From NCBI RefSeq assembly GCF_026072915.1, contig NZ_AP025943.1, positions 1,116,001 through 1,180,000 on the forward strand: a stretch of DNA of 64,000 bases, in the 5' to 3' direction. Positions 29,124 through 36,924 of the stretch are shown here, one piece after another. Position numbers and translations under genes: made by a program. The notes under the pieces are model-generated. The model did not search any database. It was not told the origin of the DNA and saw nothing but the letters and a program-made list of their open reading frames with translations. Position 1 is the first letter of the stretch. The number at the start of each line of letters is the position of its first letter. This DNA comes from Akkermansia biwaensis (lineage in GTDB: Bacteria; Verrucomicrobiota; Verrucomicrobiia; Verrucomicrobiales; Akkermansiaceae).

Positions 29124-30848
29124 ATGGCAATACCCCGGACAACTACCGACTCTCCGGCACGGCACCTTGCAAAACAACACGTATGGACGGCGGTTTTGCA
29201 GGCTTTGCGTGCCGCGTTCATACCCCGCCGCATGCGCTGCCTGTGGACGGCCAGCCTCGTAGCGGCGCTGGTGGTCAATCCATATGTACTCAATGACGGT
29301 CAAAGCGTGCTGATGAGCTGCATGGGGATTGTCTGCTCCGCCAGCCTGCTCTGCGGCGTCATCCTGCTTTGCCTGAAATACCGCTTCACGGCTTACGCCG
29401 TTCTTCCGGCCGTCATCCTGTTCAATGCGGGCCTGTACATGATGCAAATGCGGTACGGAGTGACCCTGAGCCTCTCCGTCCTGGCCAGCATCGCAGAGAC
29501 CAATTTCCAGGAAGCCTGCGCCTTCTGCACGGTCGGGTCCATAGCGGGAACGCTGCTGCTGGCCGGCTTTATCTACCTGGCCATTTACTGGAGCCGCCGT
29601 TCCCTTCACCAGACGGCCACATGGCCCGCCCTTGCCTGCATCTGGGGCCTTTACGGCGTTTCCCTTCTTTTGAGTATTCCGGCCGTCTCCTGCAGCGCGG
29701 AACCCCTCTACCTCTATTATACTTCCGACAAGGCGAAGGGCTGGCCGCTGGTAGATTTTGTAATGGCCCACAAGCTGGTCAACGAATACGTCGCAAATGA
29801 CGCCAGGCAGTTCAACATGCTCCGGGAGCTTCCGTCCTGCGCGGAGCCGCTTTCCCACTGTGATGCACCGGACAATCTGGTCGTCGTCTTCCACATGGGC
29901 GAGAGTGTCCGGGCCGACCATCTCCCCCTGAACGGCTACCACCGCAACACAATGCCACTGCTCTCCCGTGAGCCCAACGTCGTATCCTTCCCCCACGCCA
30001 CCTCCTTCGGCATCGTTACGCGCATTTCCGCCATCGGCATGTTTACGGATGCGGAACTGGAGCGGCGCCAGCCCGGCCATTCCTCCTTCATTGACCTTTT
30101 CAACAAGCACGGCTTCAAATCCATCCGCATCATGGACCTGAACGGGGATTCCGTACACGACTATTCCCTGGGCATCCTGACCCGGAACTGCCGGGTGCAG
30201 AAACAAACGCCGCCGCTTCACCGGACACCGGACATGATGCAGGAGCGCACTTCCCTGGTAATGGAGGGATGCCTGGAAGAGTACGGGAACGCCAGACAAC
30301 TGTACGTCATTTACAACGAGGGCAGCCACATGGCGTTTTCCTATCCGGAAAAAGCCGCCCGTTTCACTCCGGCCCGCTGCAACATGGACGACCCCAAGGC
30401 GCATCTGGACGAAACGATCAATGCCTACGACAATTCCATCGTGGACCTTGACGCCTCCGTGCACCGCATGATCAGTCGCCTGAAAGACCGGCCCGCCATT
30501 TATTTCTACTGTTCCGACCACGGCGTGGCCCTGGGAGAAAAAGGAAAAATGTTCCAGGGCCACACGCTCCCCTGCGTTTACCGCCCTGCCATGTTCGTCT
30601 GGTATTCGGACGCTTTCGCCGCGCGTTACCCGGACATGGTGCGCGCCCTGAAGGCCAACCGCCTGAAAGCCGTTTCACACGACCATATTTTCCATACCCT
30701 CCTGTCCCTGGCGGCCATCCGCTCAGAGACCGTGCGGCCGGAATTGAACCTGGCCGCCCCGCGGGCAAAGGAAACCGCCGTTCCCATCCAGCCGGAAGTG
30801 CTGGCAGACTGGCAGCCGTTCGCAACGGCCACGGCAGCCGGCCTGTGA
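29124..30848 (+). CDS. Phosphoethanolamine transferase (EptA/sulfatase-like family)
   Basis: A 574-residue inner-membrane enzyme with about five N-terminal membrane helices (residues ~40-200) and a periplasmic alkaline-phosphatase-fold domain. Visible metal and catalytic blocks: VVFHMGESVRADHLPLNGY, NTMPLLSREPNVVSFPHATSFGIVTR with the presumed nucleophile T299, NEGSHMAFSY, and YFYCSDHGVALGEKG. It probably adds phosphoethanolamine to lipid A or another surface glycan. In MCR/EptA enzymes the nucleophile lies in a disulfide-bounded loop (CGTxT...C); here those cysteines are absent. The substrate is therefore uncertain. Confidence 0.83.
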   Translation: MAIPRTTTDSPARHLAKQHVWTAVLQALRAAFIPRRMRCLWTASLVAALVVNPYVLNDGQSVLMSCMGIVCSASLLCGVILLCLKYRFTAYAVLPAVILFNAGLYMMQMRYGVTLSLSVLASIAETNFQEACAFCTVGSIAGTLLLAGFIYLAIYWSRRSLHQTATWPALACIWGLYGVSLLLSIPAVSCSAEPLYLYYTSDKAKGWPLVDFVMAHKLVNEYVANDARQFNMLRELPSCAEPLSHCDAPDNLVVVFHMGESVRADHLPLNGYHRNTMPLLSREPNVVSFPHATSFGIVTRISAIGMFTDAELERRQPGHSSFIDLFNKHGFKSIRIMDLNGDSVHDYSLGILTRNCRVQKQTPPLHRTPDMMQERTSLVMEGCLEEYGNARQLYVIYNEGSHMAFSYPEKAARFTPARCNMDDPKAHLDETINAYDNSIVDLDASVHRMISRLKDRPAIYFYCSDHGVALGEKGKMFQGHTLPCVYRPAMFVWYSDAFAARYPDMVRALKANRLKAVSHDHIFHTLLSLAAIRSETVRPELNLAAPRAKETAVPIQPEVLADWQPFATATAAGL

Positions 30849-30890
30849 AGGAAACCACGACATTCTGCGATAAAACGGCATCGCCGGACC

Positions 30891-33101
30891 TCAACGCACT
30901 TTGACCCGGAGCGGAGTCCGGATGCAATCGCGGACGCGGCGCACCTCTTTTTCCCATTGTTCAGCGGACTTGACGGGAGAAGCCTTGCTCCATACCGCCC
31001 CCATGTACCAGTCAAAGGAATTCCCGCTCTTCATGGAGCGGGTCCAGTAGGAGCATCCCTCCCCATCCTCCGCGGCGCCATCCGGCGCCCACGGCACCAT
31101 AACGGCGGTTCCGAAACAGCCGTTATCCCCCCTGGGCCTGCTCCATGCGGCCACGATTCCGGCTTCCCGGTCCGCCGTGACAACTTCATAACTGTTCCTT
31201 TTCTTCCCGGTATCCATGCCAGCACCGACTCGGATTTCCGAAGAATTGCCCCCGTTCAGGGTCACGGAACTTCTTACCCTTGTGAAATGGCTTCCGGCAT
31301 CCAGAGTCACCTTCCTGGTCTCGGCAGCCTTCATTCCTCCTCCCACGTTCCACGGCGCGTAACTTACTTCAAAGGCGGTCTGAACAGGTCCGTTGTACAG
31401 GGTCCGCACCCTGGCCCAGTTGCTGGAAACATGGGCTTTCCCGTCTCTGAACACGGCAATGCCGCCGCATCCGCGTCCGGGTCCCACATGGTACATGTCC
31501 AGTCCGTTGCCGCGGTCACGGTGATAATCTCCCTTCTTGTAAAATTCATTAATTACAGGCACCCCTGCCTTCTTGCTCCATACGTCCGTTCCGCTGGAAA
31601 CAAGCCCCTCCCCCTCCGGCGCAGGCCTGGAAACTGCCGGACCGTAAATACGGTGGGCCGTACGGTCGTTTTCCCACGCAAAATCGTCCAGCCGCTCCGG
31701 CACATGACGACTGAAGCACACCTCTTCCGCAGGAGCGGCATCCAGGGAGGAATTCTCCAGAATCCAGAAATCGCGGGACGCTCCCGCGCGGAAATTGCTC
31801 TGGAACAGCAGGGTGTCCATCCTGCCGTCCCCATCGGTATCCGCCAGCTGGTGGACAATCACGCAGCCGTTGCGCACGTCAAACACGCGCAGCCGGGAAG
31901 AATCCCGCCCTTTTCCGGGATTCCACGGAACGGACACCGTTTCCCGGGGCCGGAAAACATTCAAGGGGTTGGCGACGGAAACGGTCTTCCGCCGCGGATG
32001 ATCTTGACGAATCACCCATTTGCGCAGTTCACAGCCGGCCAGAAGGTAGGCTCCGGAACCGTACACCTCCGTATCATTTCCGGAATAATGCCCCGGTTTG
32101 TCCGCGATCGGCTGCACCCAGCCCAGCGCTCCCTCCGCGTTCACGGCGTCGCAGGCCGCCTGCCATGCCTTCCGGATGACGGGCAGGTATTCTTTTTCGT
32201 CCAGGTAACCCTGGTTCACGCCCCACATCATGCCGTACATGATGAAAAGGGTTCCGCTCATTTCCTTCAGGGGCGGTTCGGCGGGGTCCATCAGGCTGGC
32301 GTGCCAGGAACCGTCGGGAGACTGGCATTTTTTCAATGCCGCCGCCATGCGCTTGAGCAGGTTCACGTAAAAGGTCCGCGTGGGCCAGTCCCGCGGCATG
32401 TCCTGCAGAATCATCGGCAGCCCGGCAATCACCCAGCCGTTCCCGCGGCTCCAGAACATCTTCTTTCCGTTGGCCGCCGGAATGGTGAAGTAGCGGGAAT
32501 CCCGGTAAAACAGGCCTTCCTTCTTATCGAACAAATAATCGTATGCGGCCTTGTATTCCCGGTCCATGAACTCCAGATACCGGCGGTCTCCGGTATAGGC
32601 CGCCAGCTTCGCGAATACGGGGGGCGCCATGAACAGGGCGTCCGACCAGCACCAGCGGTCCTGGCATCCGGGCGTCTGGAATTTAAGGGAGGCGGACGAG
32701 GGCCGGGCCATCACCTTGTCCAGAACGGCACGGATTTTTTCGGCGGCGGCGGGATTTCCATCTTCCATGGCCATCTCCATCCAGGCATGGCCGATCACAT
32801 GGTCATCCGCATGGTAGGGCCGTTTCAGAACGCCCCATTGGCTCCCTTCCCCGACCGTCCTCACGGCCTGAAGCTTCATGCTCTGCGGATGGGCCAGGGC
32901 ATACTGCACCAGGCCGGAATAAAACGCCCCGTAGGTCCAATGCAGATGGGAACGCTTGACGGGATGGGCTATCTGCCACGAGGCTACAAGTTCAAGATTT
33001 TCCCTGATGGTTTTCTCCTTCCAGTCCGCAGGAGCGCCGGAAGCAACTCCGAATAAAGATAAAAAAGACAGGAACAGGACCAGAATCCTTTGTTGCAGCA
33101 T
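30891..33101 (-). CDS. GH105 unsaturated uronyl hydrolase fused to a DUF4861 domain
   Basis: A protein of about 736 residues with a signal peptide (MLQQRILVLFLSFLSLFGVASGA). Residues ~20-370 form the alpha/alpha-barrel of GH105: HADDHVIGHAWMEMA, then CWSDALFMAPPVFAKLA and FWSRGNGWVIAGLPMIL. Family members hydrate and cleave unsaturated galacturonyl or glucuronyl ends left by lyases on rhamnogalacturonan or glycosaminoglycan-like chains. The C-terminal half (~400-736) resembles DUF4861, with YHRDRGNGLDMYHVGPGRGCGG. Starts at 33134 or 33128 are possible but would lengthen the signal n-region. Confidence 0.83.
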   Translation of the reverse strand: MLQQRILVLFLSFLSLFGVASGAPADWKEKTIRENLELVASWQIAHPVKRSHLHWTYGAFYSGLVQYALAHPQSMKLQAVRTVGEGSQWGVLKRPYHADDHVIGHAWMEMAMEDGNPAAAEKIRAVLDKVMARPSSASLKFQTPGCQDRWCWSDALFMAPPVFAKLAAYTGDRRYLEFMDREYKAAYDYLFDKKEGLFYRDSRYFTIPAANGKKMFWSRGNGWVIAGLPMILQDMPRDWPTRTFYVNLLKRMAAALKKCQSPDGSWHASLMDPAEPPLKEMSGTLFIMYGMMWGVNQGYLDEKEYLPVIRKAWQAACDAVNAEGALGWVQPIADKPGHYSGNDTEVYGSGAYLLAGCELRKWVIRQDHPRRKTVSVANPLNVFRPRETVSVPWNPGKGRDSSRLRVFDVRNGCVIVHQLADTDGDGRMDTLLFQSNFRAGASRDFWILENSSLDAAPAEEVCFSRHVPERLDDFAWENDRTAHRIYGPAVSRPAPEGEGLVSSGTDVWSKKAGVPVINEFYKKGDYHRDRGNGLDMYHVGPGRGCGGIAVFRDGKAHVSSNWARVRTLYNGPVQTAFEVSYAPWNVGGGMKAAETRKVTLDAGSHFTRVRSSVTLNGGNSSEIRVGAGMDTGKKRNSYEVVTADREAGIVAAWSRPRGDNGCFGTAVMVPWAPDGAAEDGEGCSYWTRSMKSGNSFDWYMGAVWSKASPVKSAEQWEKEVRRVRDCIRTPLRVKVR

Positions 33102-33134
33102 GTTGAATGAGAGAGTAAATTGTTGCATATTCAT

Positions 33135-33438
33135 ATATACAAAAAAACCAGTTATAAAATTTCTTCATTAACCATTTTTCGGAATGATATAAAATAAAAT
33201 CCCGCGGCATCGCTTTTTCCCTTCAAGGACGGCGTTTGAATGATCAGCGCAGAATTCTGACGCCGCCGTTCCATCATCTGATATATAACCCGGCCAAATC
33301 AAACAATACATGAGTAAAACGGAAAACCCGTAATTTTTCATCCATTTTCTCTTGTTGGCACCCAGACAGCCTTTCCGGGCACATATGGTACCATGATGAA
33401 GGCGAATATCGCATTTTCAATCCTCCCTCTCAGAGGTG
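33135..33438. other. AT-rich intergenic stretch upstream of the RNR control region
   Basis: A ~300-base, AT-rich stretch between GH105 (minus) and the ribonucleotide reductase regulatory region (plus). No gene is supported. The only structure I noted is a short palindrome ATGGTACCAT at 33385-33394. Confidence 0.45.
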
Positions 33439-33454
33439 ATACAATATATTGTAT
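33439..33454. promoter_or_regulatory. NrdR-box-like palindrome
   Basis: The perfect 16-base palindrome ATACAATATATTGTAT agrees with the published NrdR-box consensus (acaCwAtATaTwGtgt) at 14 of 16 positions by eye. It overlaps a possible -10 element (TATGAT, 33452-33457). NrdR represses ribonucleotide reductase genes, and this lies upstream of nrdD. NrdR boxes usually come in pairs; I did not find a convincing second one. Confidence 0.6.
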
Positions 33455-33520
33455 GATAATAAATATTTAATACATCATTTGCACATTTTCCTTGCAGACC
33501 CATATATTTTATGGTTCATT

Positions 33521-33670
33521 GCAGTCCAGCGCAGGTAACGGAAGACGGTGAAAATCCGTCGCGGACGCGCCGCTGTAACCGGTAGACGATGGACCGGACA
33601 CTGATTGCCAGGCAATCGGGAAGTCTCCATCACATGTCGCACCGGGAGCCAGAAGACGACCTGATGCTGC
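33521..33670 (+). ncRNA. Cobalamin riboswitch upstream of nrdD
   Basis: The conserved core of the cobalamin riboswitch is readable in order: GCAGGTAACGG, GGTGAAAATCCGTCGCGGACGC (33547 onward), GCCGCTGTAACCGG, the CACTGATTGCCAGGC block, CGGGAAG, and the B12 box AGCCAGAAGACGACCTG (33647-33663). GCAG at 33521 can pair with CTGC at 33667. It sits 160 bases before the nrdD start. A further small hairpin (CTCGT...ACGAG, 33716-33739) lies in between and may be part of the expression platform. Cobalamin binding would be expected to lower expression of the downstream genes. Confidence 0.9.
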
Positions 33671-33829
33671 CGTATCTCCCATCCCGCGGACAGGATGAAC
33701 ATACGCACAGGTTCCCTCGTGTACCGTTTTTCGGACGAGTTGCACGCGGCTTCCCCTGCTTATGATTTTCCAGGCTTGTGCCAGGCTCGCGGATGAGCGG
33801 TCATCATCCTTTCAAGCGAGACATCCACT

Positions 33830-35926
33830 ATGGCGACAAGCATCATCAAACGTTCCGGAAAGAAGGAACCATACCAGGGCTACAAGATTGAGGAAGCCAT
33901 TAAAAAGGCATTCCACAGTTCCGGCACCGTTTACAACCGCGCCATTTATGAAGAGGTGGAGGCCAAGCTGGGCCACCAGGACAACGCAACCGTAGAGGAA
34001 ATCCAGGACCTGATTGAACGGGCCCTGTTCCGCTGCGGATACTTTGAAACCGCCAAGGCTTTCATCACCTACCGCTTCCTCCACAAGATGCAGCGCGAAC
34101 AGATCGCGGGCCTGTATTCCGGCAATACGTATGTGGACTGCAAGCTGACGGTGGAGGAATACATCGGCCAGAGCGACTGGCGCATCGCCGCCAACTCCAA
34201 CACCACGTATTCCAATGCCGGGCTGATCAACAACACCGCCGGCAAGGTGATCGCCAACTACTGGCTGGACCAGGTCTATTCCGCACGGGAAGGCGCCGCC
34301 CACCGGGAAGGGGACTACCACATTCACGACCTGGACTGCCTGACGGGCTACTGCGCGGGCTGGAGCCTGCGCAACCTTCTGAATGAAGGGTTCAACGGCG
34401 TGCGCAGCCGCGTGAACAGCCGGCCGCCCCGCCACTTCCGGGAAGCCCTGGGCCAGATGGCCAACTTCCTGGGCATTCTGCAGAGCGAATGGGCCGGAGC
34501 CCAGGCGTTCAGCTCCTTTGATACTTTCCTGGCCCCTTACGTTTTCAAGGACCAGGCGGACTTCACGCGCATCAAGAAGGACATCCGCAGCTTTGTGTAC
34601 AACCTGAACGTTCCCTCCCGCTGGGGGCAGTCCCCCTTCACCAATGTGACGATCGACTGGACCGTTCCGCGCGACCTTCAGGACCAGCCCCCCTTCAGCG
34701 GAGGAGAGCACCTGTTTGAAGGAGTGGAAGACCCCGCCCTGCTCTTCCTGGCCAAGGAACGCGGGGTGAACAGCCTGACGGAATTGACCTACAAGCACTT
34801 CCAGAAGGAAATGAACCTGATCAACAAGGCCTTCTATGAAGTGCTCACGGAAGGCGACAGCACGGGACAGCCCTTCACCTTCCCCATTCCCACCGTCAAC
34901 ATCACGGAAGACTTCGACTGGGAAGGGGAAAACGTCCCGCTCCTGTTTGAAAACGCCGCCAAAATAGGCTCCTCCTACTTCCAGAACTTCATCGGCAGCC
35001 AATACACCGTCAATGAAAACGGGGAACGCGTGCCTGACGAACGGGCCTACAAGCCGGACGCCGTGCGTTCCATGTGCTGCCGCCTCCAACTGGACCTTCG
35101 GGAACTGCTTAAACGCGGTGGCGGCCTGTTCGGCTCCGCGGAAATGACCGGCTCCATCGGCGTGGTGACCATCAACCTGGCGCGCCTGGGCTACCTCTTC
35201 AAGCAAAACCGGGAAGCCCTGTTCGCACGGCTGGGGGAACTGCTGGACCTGGCCAAATCCTGCCTGGAAAAAAAGCGCGCTTTCGTCCAGGAAATGTATG
35301 ACCGCGGCCTGTACCCCTACACCAGGCGCTACCTGCCCACTTTCCGCAACCACTTTTCCACCATCGGCGTCAACGGCATGAACGAGCTGCTGCGCAACTT
35401 CTCCAACGACTCCATGGACATCACCACGGAGGAAGGCAGGAAGTTCGCGGAAGAAATCCTGGAATTCATCCGCCTCCGCATGCAGGAATACCAGGAGGAA
35501 ACGGGCAACTTGTACAACCTGGAAGCCACTCCCGCGGAAGGCACCACGCACCGCTTCGCCCGGGAAGACCAGAAACGCTACCCGGACATCATCCAGGCCG
35601 GCCCTGTGGGCCAGCGCTACTACACCAACAGTTCCCAGCTCCCCGTGGACCACACGAACGACCTGTTCCGGGCTCTCCAGCTCCAGGACGAACTCCAGTG
35701 CTGCTATACAGGGGGCACCGTCTTCCACATGTACATGAATGAAGCCATCAGCTCCCCGGAAGCCTGCCGGGACATCGTCCGCAAGGTGCTGACCCGCTTC
35801 CGCATGCCGTACCTGACCGTCACCCCTCTCTTCTCCGTCTGTGAGAAACACGGCTACCTGCGCGGAGAGCACCAGTACTGCCCCTTCTGCGACGAGGAAC
35901 TGCTCCACATCCACAGGCACGAATAA
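33830..35926 (+). CDS. nrdD: Anaerobic (class III) ribonucleoside-triphosphate reductase, catalytic chain lacking the glycyl-radical domain
   Basis: A 698-residue class III reductase that makes deoxynucleotides without oxygen. An N-terminal ATP-cone (residues ~3-95, IIKRSGKKEPYQGYKIEEAIKKAF) provides allosteric control. The ten-stranded barrel carries the active-site cysteine C175 in TGYCAGWSL. The C-terminus holds a partial zinc site (C671, C684, C687 in VCEKHGYLRGEHQYCPFC) and then stops. The glycyl-radical loop RVxGY that normally follows is missing here. It is encoded by the next gene in another frame, 49 bases later. An upstream NrdR box and B12 riboswitch suggest tight control. Confidence 0.93.
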   Translation: MATSIIKRSGKKEPYQGYKIEEAIKKAFHSSGTVYNRAIYEEVEAKLGHQDNATVEEIQDLIERALFRCGYFETAKAFITYRFLHKMQREQIAGLYSGNTYVDCKLTVEEYIGQSDWRIAANSNTTYSNAGLINNTAGKVIANYWLDQVYSAREGAAHREGDYHIHDLDCLTGYCAGWSLRNLLNEGFNGVRSRVNSRPPRHFREALGQMANFLGILQSEWAGAQAFSSFDTFLAPYVFKDQADFTRIKKDIRSFVYNLNVPSRWGQSPFTNVTIDWTVPRDLQDQPPFSGGEHLFEGVEDPALLFLAKERGVNSLTELTYKHFQKEMNLINKAFYEVLTEGDSTGQPFTFPIPTVNITEDFDWEGENVPLLFENAAKIGSSYFQNFIGSQYTVNENGERVPDERAYKPDAVRSMCCRLQLDLRELLKRGGGLFGSAEMTGSIGVVTINLARLGYLFKQNREALFARLGELLDLAKSCLEKKRAFVQEMYDRGLYPYTRRYLPTFRNHFSTIGVNGMNELLRNFSNDSMDITTEEGRKFAEEILEFIRLRMQEYQEETGNLYNLEATPAEGTTHRFAREDQKRYPDIIQAGPVGQRYYTNSSQLPVDHTNDLFRALQLQDELQCCYTGGTVFHMYMNEAISSPEACRDIVRKVLTRFRMPYLTVTPLFSVCEKHGYLRGEHQYCPFCDEELLHIHRHE

Positions 35927-35975
35927 CTCCCTTTTCAACCAGCCGCCTCATTTCAACCCAATCATCGAAACGACA

Positions 35976-36170
35976 ATGACCAAACAGGAAATACTAAGCA
36001 AATACGCCCAGGACCGCACCCGCTGCACCGTGTACACGCGCGTCATGGGCTACCACCGCCCCGTGGAAACCTTCAATGCCGGCAAGCAGGGCGAATTCCA
36101 CGACCGCGTCCACTTCGTGGAACCGGGCGCTCCCTGCAACTGTTCCCCCCGCACGGAACAGCCCCGCTGA
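35976..36170 (+). CDS. Stand-alone glycyl-radical domain of class III ribonucleotide reductase
   Basis: A 64-residue protein that corresponds to the extreme C-terminus of NrdD. It has RTRCTVYTRVMGYHRPVETF with the radical glycine G25, then NAGKQGEFHDRVHF. C17 precedes the loop, and a CNC motif lies near the end. It is separated from nrdD by 49 bases with a stop, a frame change and its own ATG, so a single-base frameshift cannot explain the split. nrdG follows 26 bases later. By analogy with the autonomous glycyl-radical cofactor YfiD/GrcA of pyruvate formate-lyase, it may dock on NrdD to supply the radical. That is inference. Confidence 0.82.
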   Translation: MTKQEILSKYAQDRTRCTVYTRVMGYHRPVETFNAGKQGEFHDRVHFVEPGAPCNCSPRTEQPR

Positions 36171-36196
36171 TTTTCCCAATAACATATGCGAAGTCA

Positions 36197-36913
36197 ATGG
36201 GAACGGGTCGGGGCATAGCGGACATCACGCCGCTCACCTTGCTGGACTTTCCAAACAAGGTGGCCTGCATCTTCTGGCTGGGAGGCTGTAATTTGTTTTG
36301 TCAGTACTGTTACAACGTCTCCCTGGTCAAAAATGCGGTCCCCGGAACCGGCGGACGAACGGACTACCTCAACTTCCTCAGAGATCGGGTGGGATTTCTG
36401 GACGGAGTGGTTTTGTCCGGAGGCGAATGCACGCTGTGTCCCGACCTTATTCCCATCTGCCGTGAAATCCGGCAGCTCGGCTTCGCCATCAAGATAGACA
36501 CCAACGGAACGCGGCCTTCCGTCGTGAAGTCCCTGGTGGAAGAAGGGCTTTGCGACTACATTGCCCTGGACTACAAGGCCCCCGCCGAACAGTACGGCGC
36601 CGTCACGGGAAGGCCCGGCCTGTTTCCGTTCTTTTCCAGAACGCTGGACTATCTGATTGCCTCAAAAATCCCTTTCGAAGTCAGAACGACCGTGCACCCG
36701 GACCTGTTGACGGAAGATCACGTCAACACCATCATACGCGACTTGACAAAGCGGGGTTATGAAGGCAACTACTTCGTGCAAAATTTTTACCAGACCACAC
36801 AAACGCTCAACTCTCTCCCCACGCCGGACCGCCCGTTTGACCGGAGCAGGGTGGATTCATCCTCCCTCCCCGTCCAATTCCGCAACTTCGACCTCGGCAA
36901 CGGAAGAAACTGA
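36197..36913 (+). CDS. nrdG: Anaerobic ribonucleotide reductase activase (radical SAM)
   Basis: A 238-residue radical SAM protein with the cluster motif CNLFCQYC (C31, C35, C38) in the context LTLLDFPNKVACIFWLGGC. SAM-binding segments follow: VVLSGGECTL, FAIKIDTNG and DYIALDYKAP. It generates the glycyl radical on the reductase, here presumably on G25 of the small upstream protein. It starts at 36197; an ATG at 36186 is out of frame. It forms the third gene of the reductase operon and is 11 bases from the transporter gene. Confidence 0.92.
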   Translation: MGTGRGIADITPLTLLDFPNKVACIFWLGGCNLFCQYCYNVSLVKNAVPGTGGRTDYLNFLRDRVGFLDGVVLSGGECTLCPDLIPICREIRQLGFAIKIDTNGTRPSVVKSLVEEGLCDYIALDYKAPAEQYGAVTGRPGLFPFFSRTLDYLIASKIPFEVRTTVHPDLLTEDHVNTIIRDLTKRGYEGNYFVQNFYQTTQTLNSLPTPDRPFDRSRVDSSSLPVQFRNFDLGNGRN

Positions 36914-36924
36914 TACCGCCCCAC

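Noticed and set aside
33385-33394. ATGGTACCAT as a second NrdR box.
   Set aside because: It lacks the conserved C-w-A-t-A-T core and is not at the expected distance from the first box.
33475-33745. Minus-strand open frames over the nrdD leader.
   Set aside because: They cover the cobalamin riboswitch on the other strand, whose conserved elements explain the sequence.
33812-35938. A 708-codon minus-strand open frame opposite nrdD.
   Set aside because: NrdD has all family motifs on the plus strand, and the antisense frame has skewed composition with no recognisable domain.
35927-35975. An artefactual frameshift separating nrdD from its glycyl-radical domain.
   Set aside because: The gap contains an in-frame TAA, a change of frame and a good ATG. 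More than one error would be needed, and the small protein has its own N-terminal helix.
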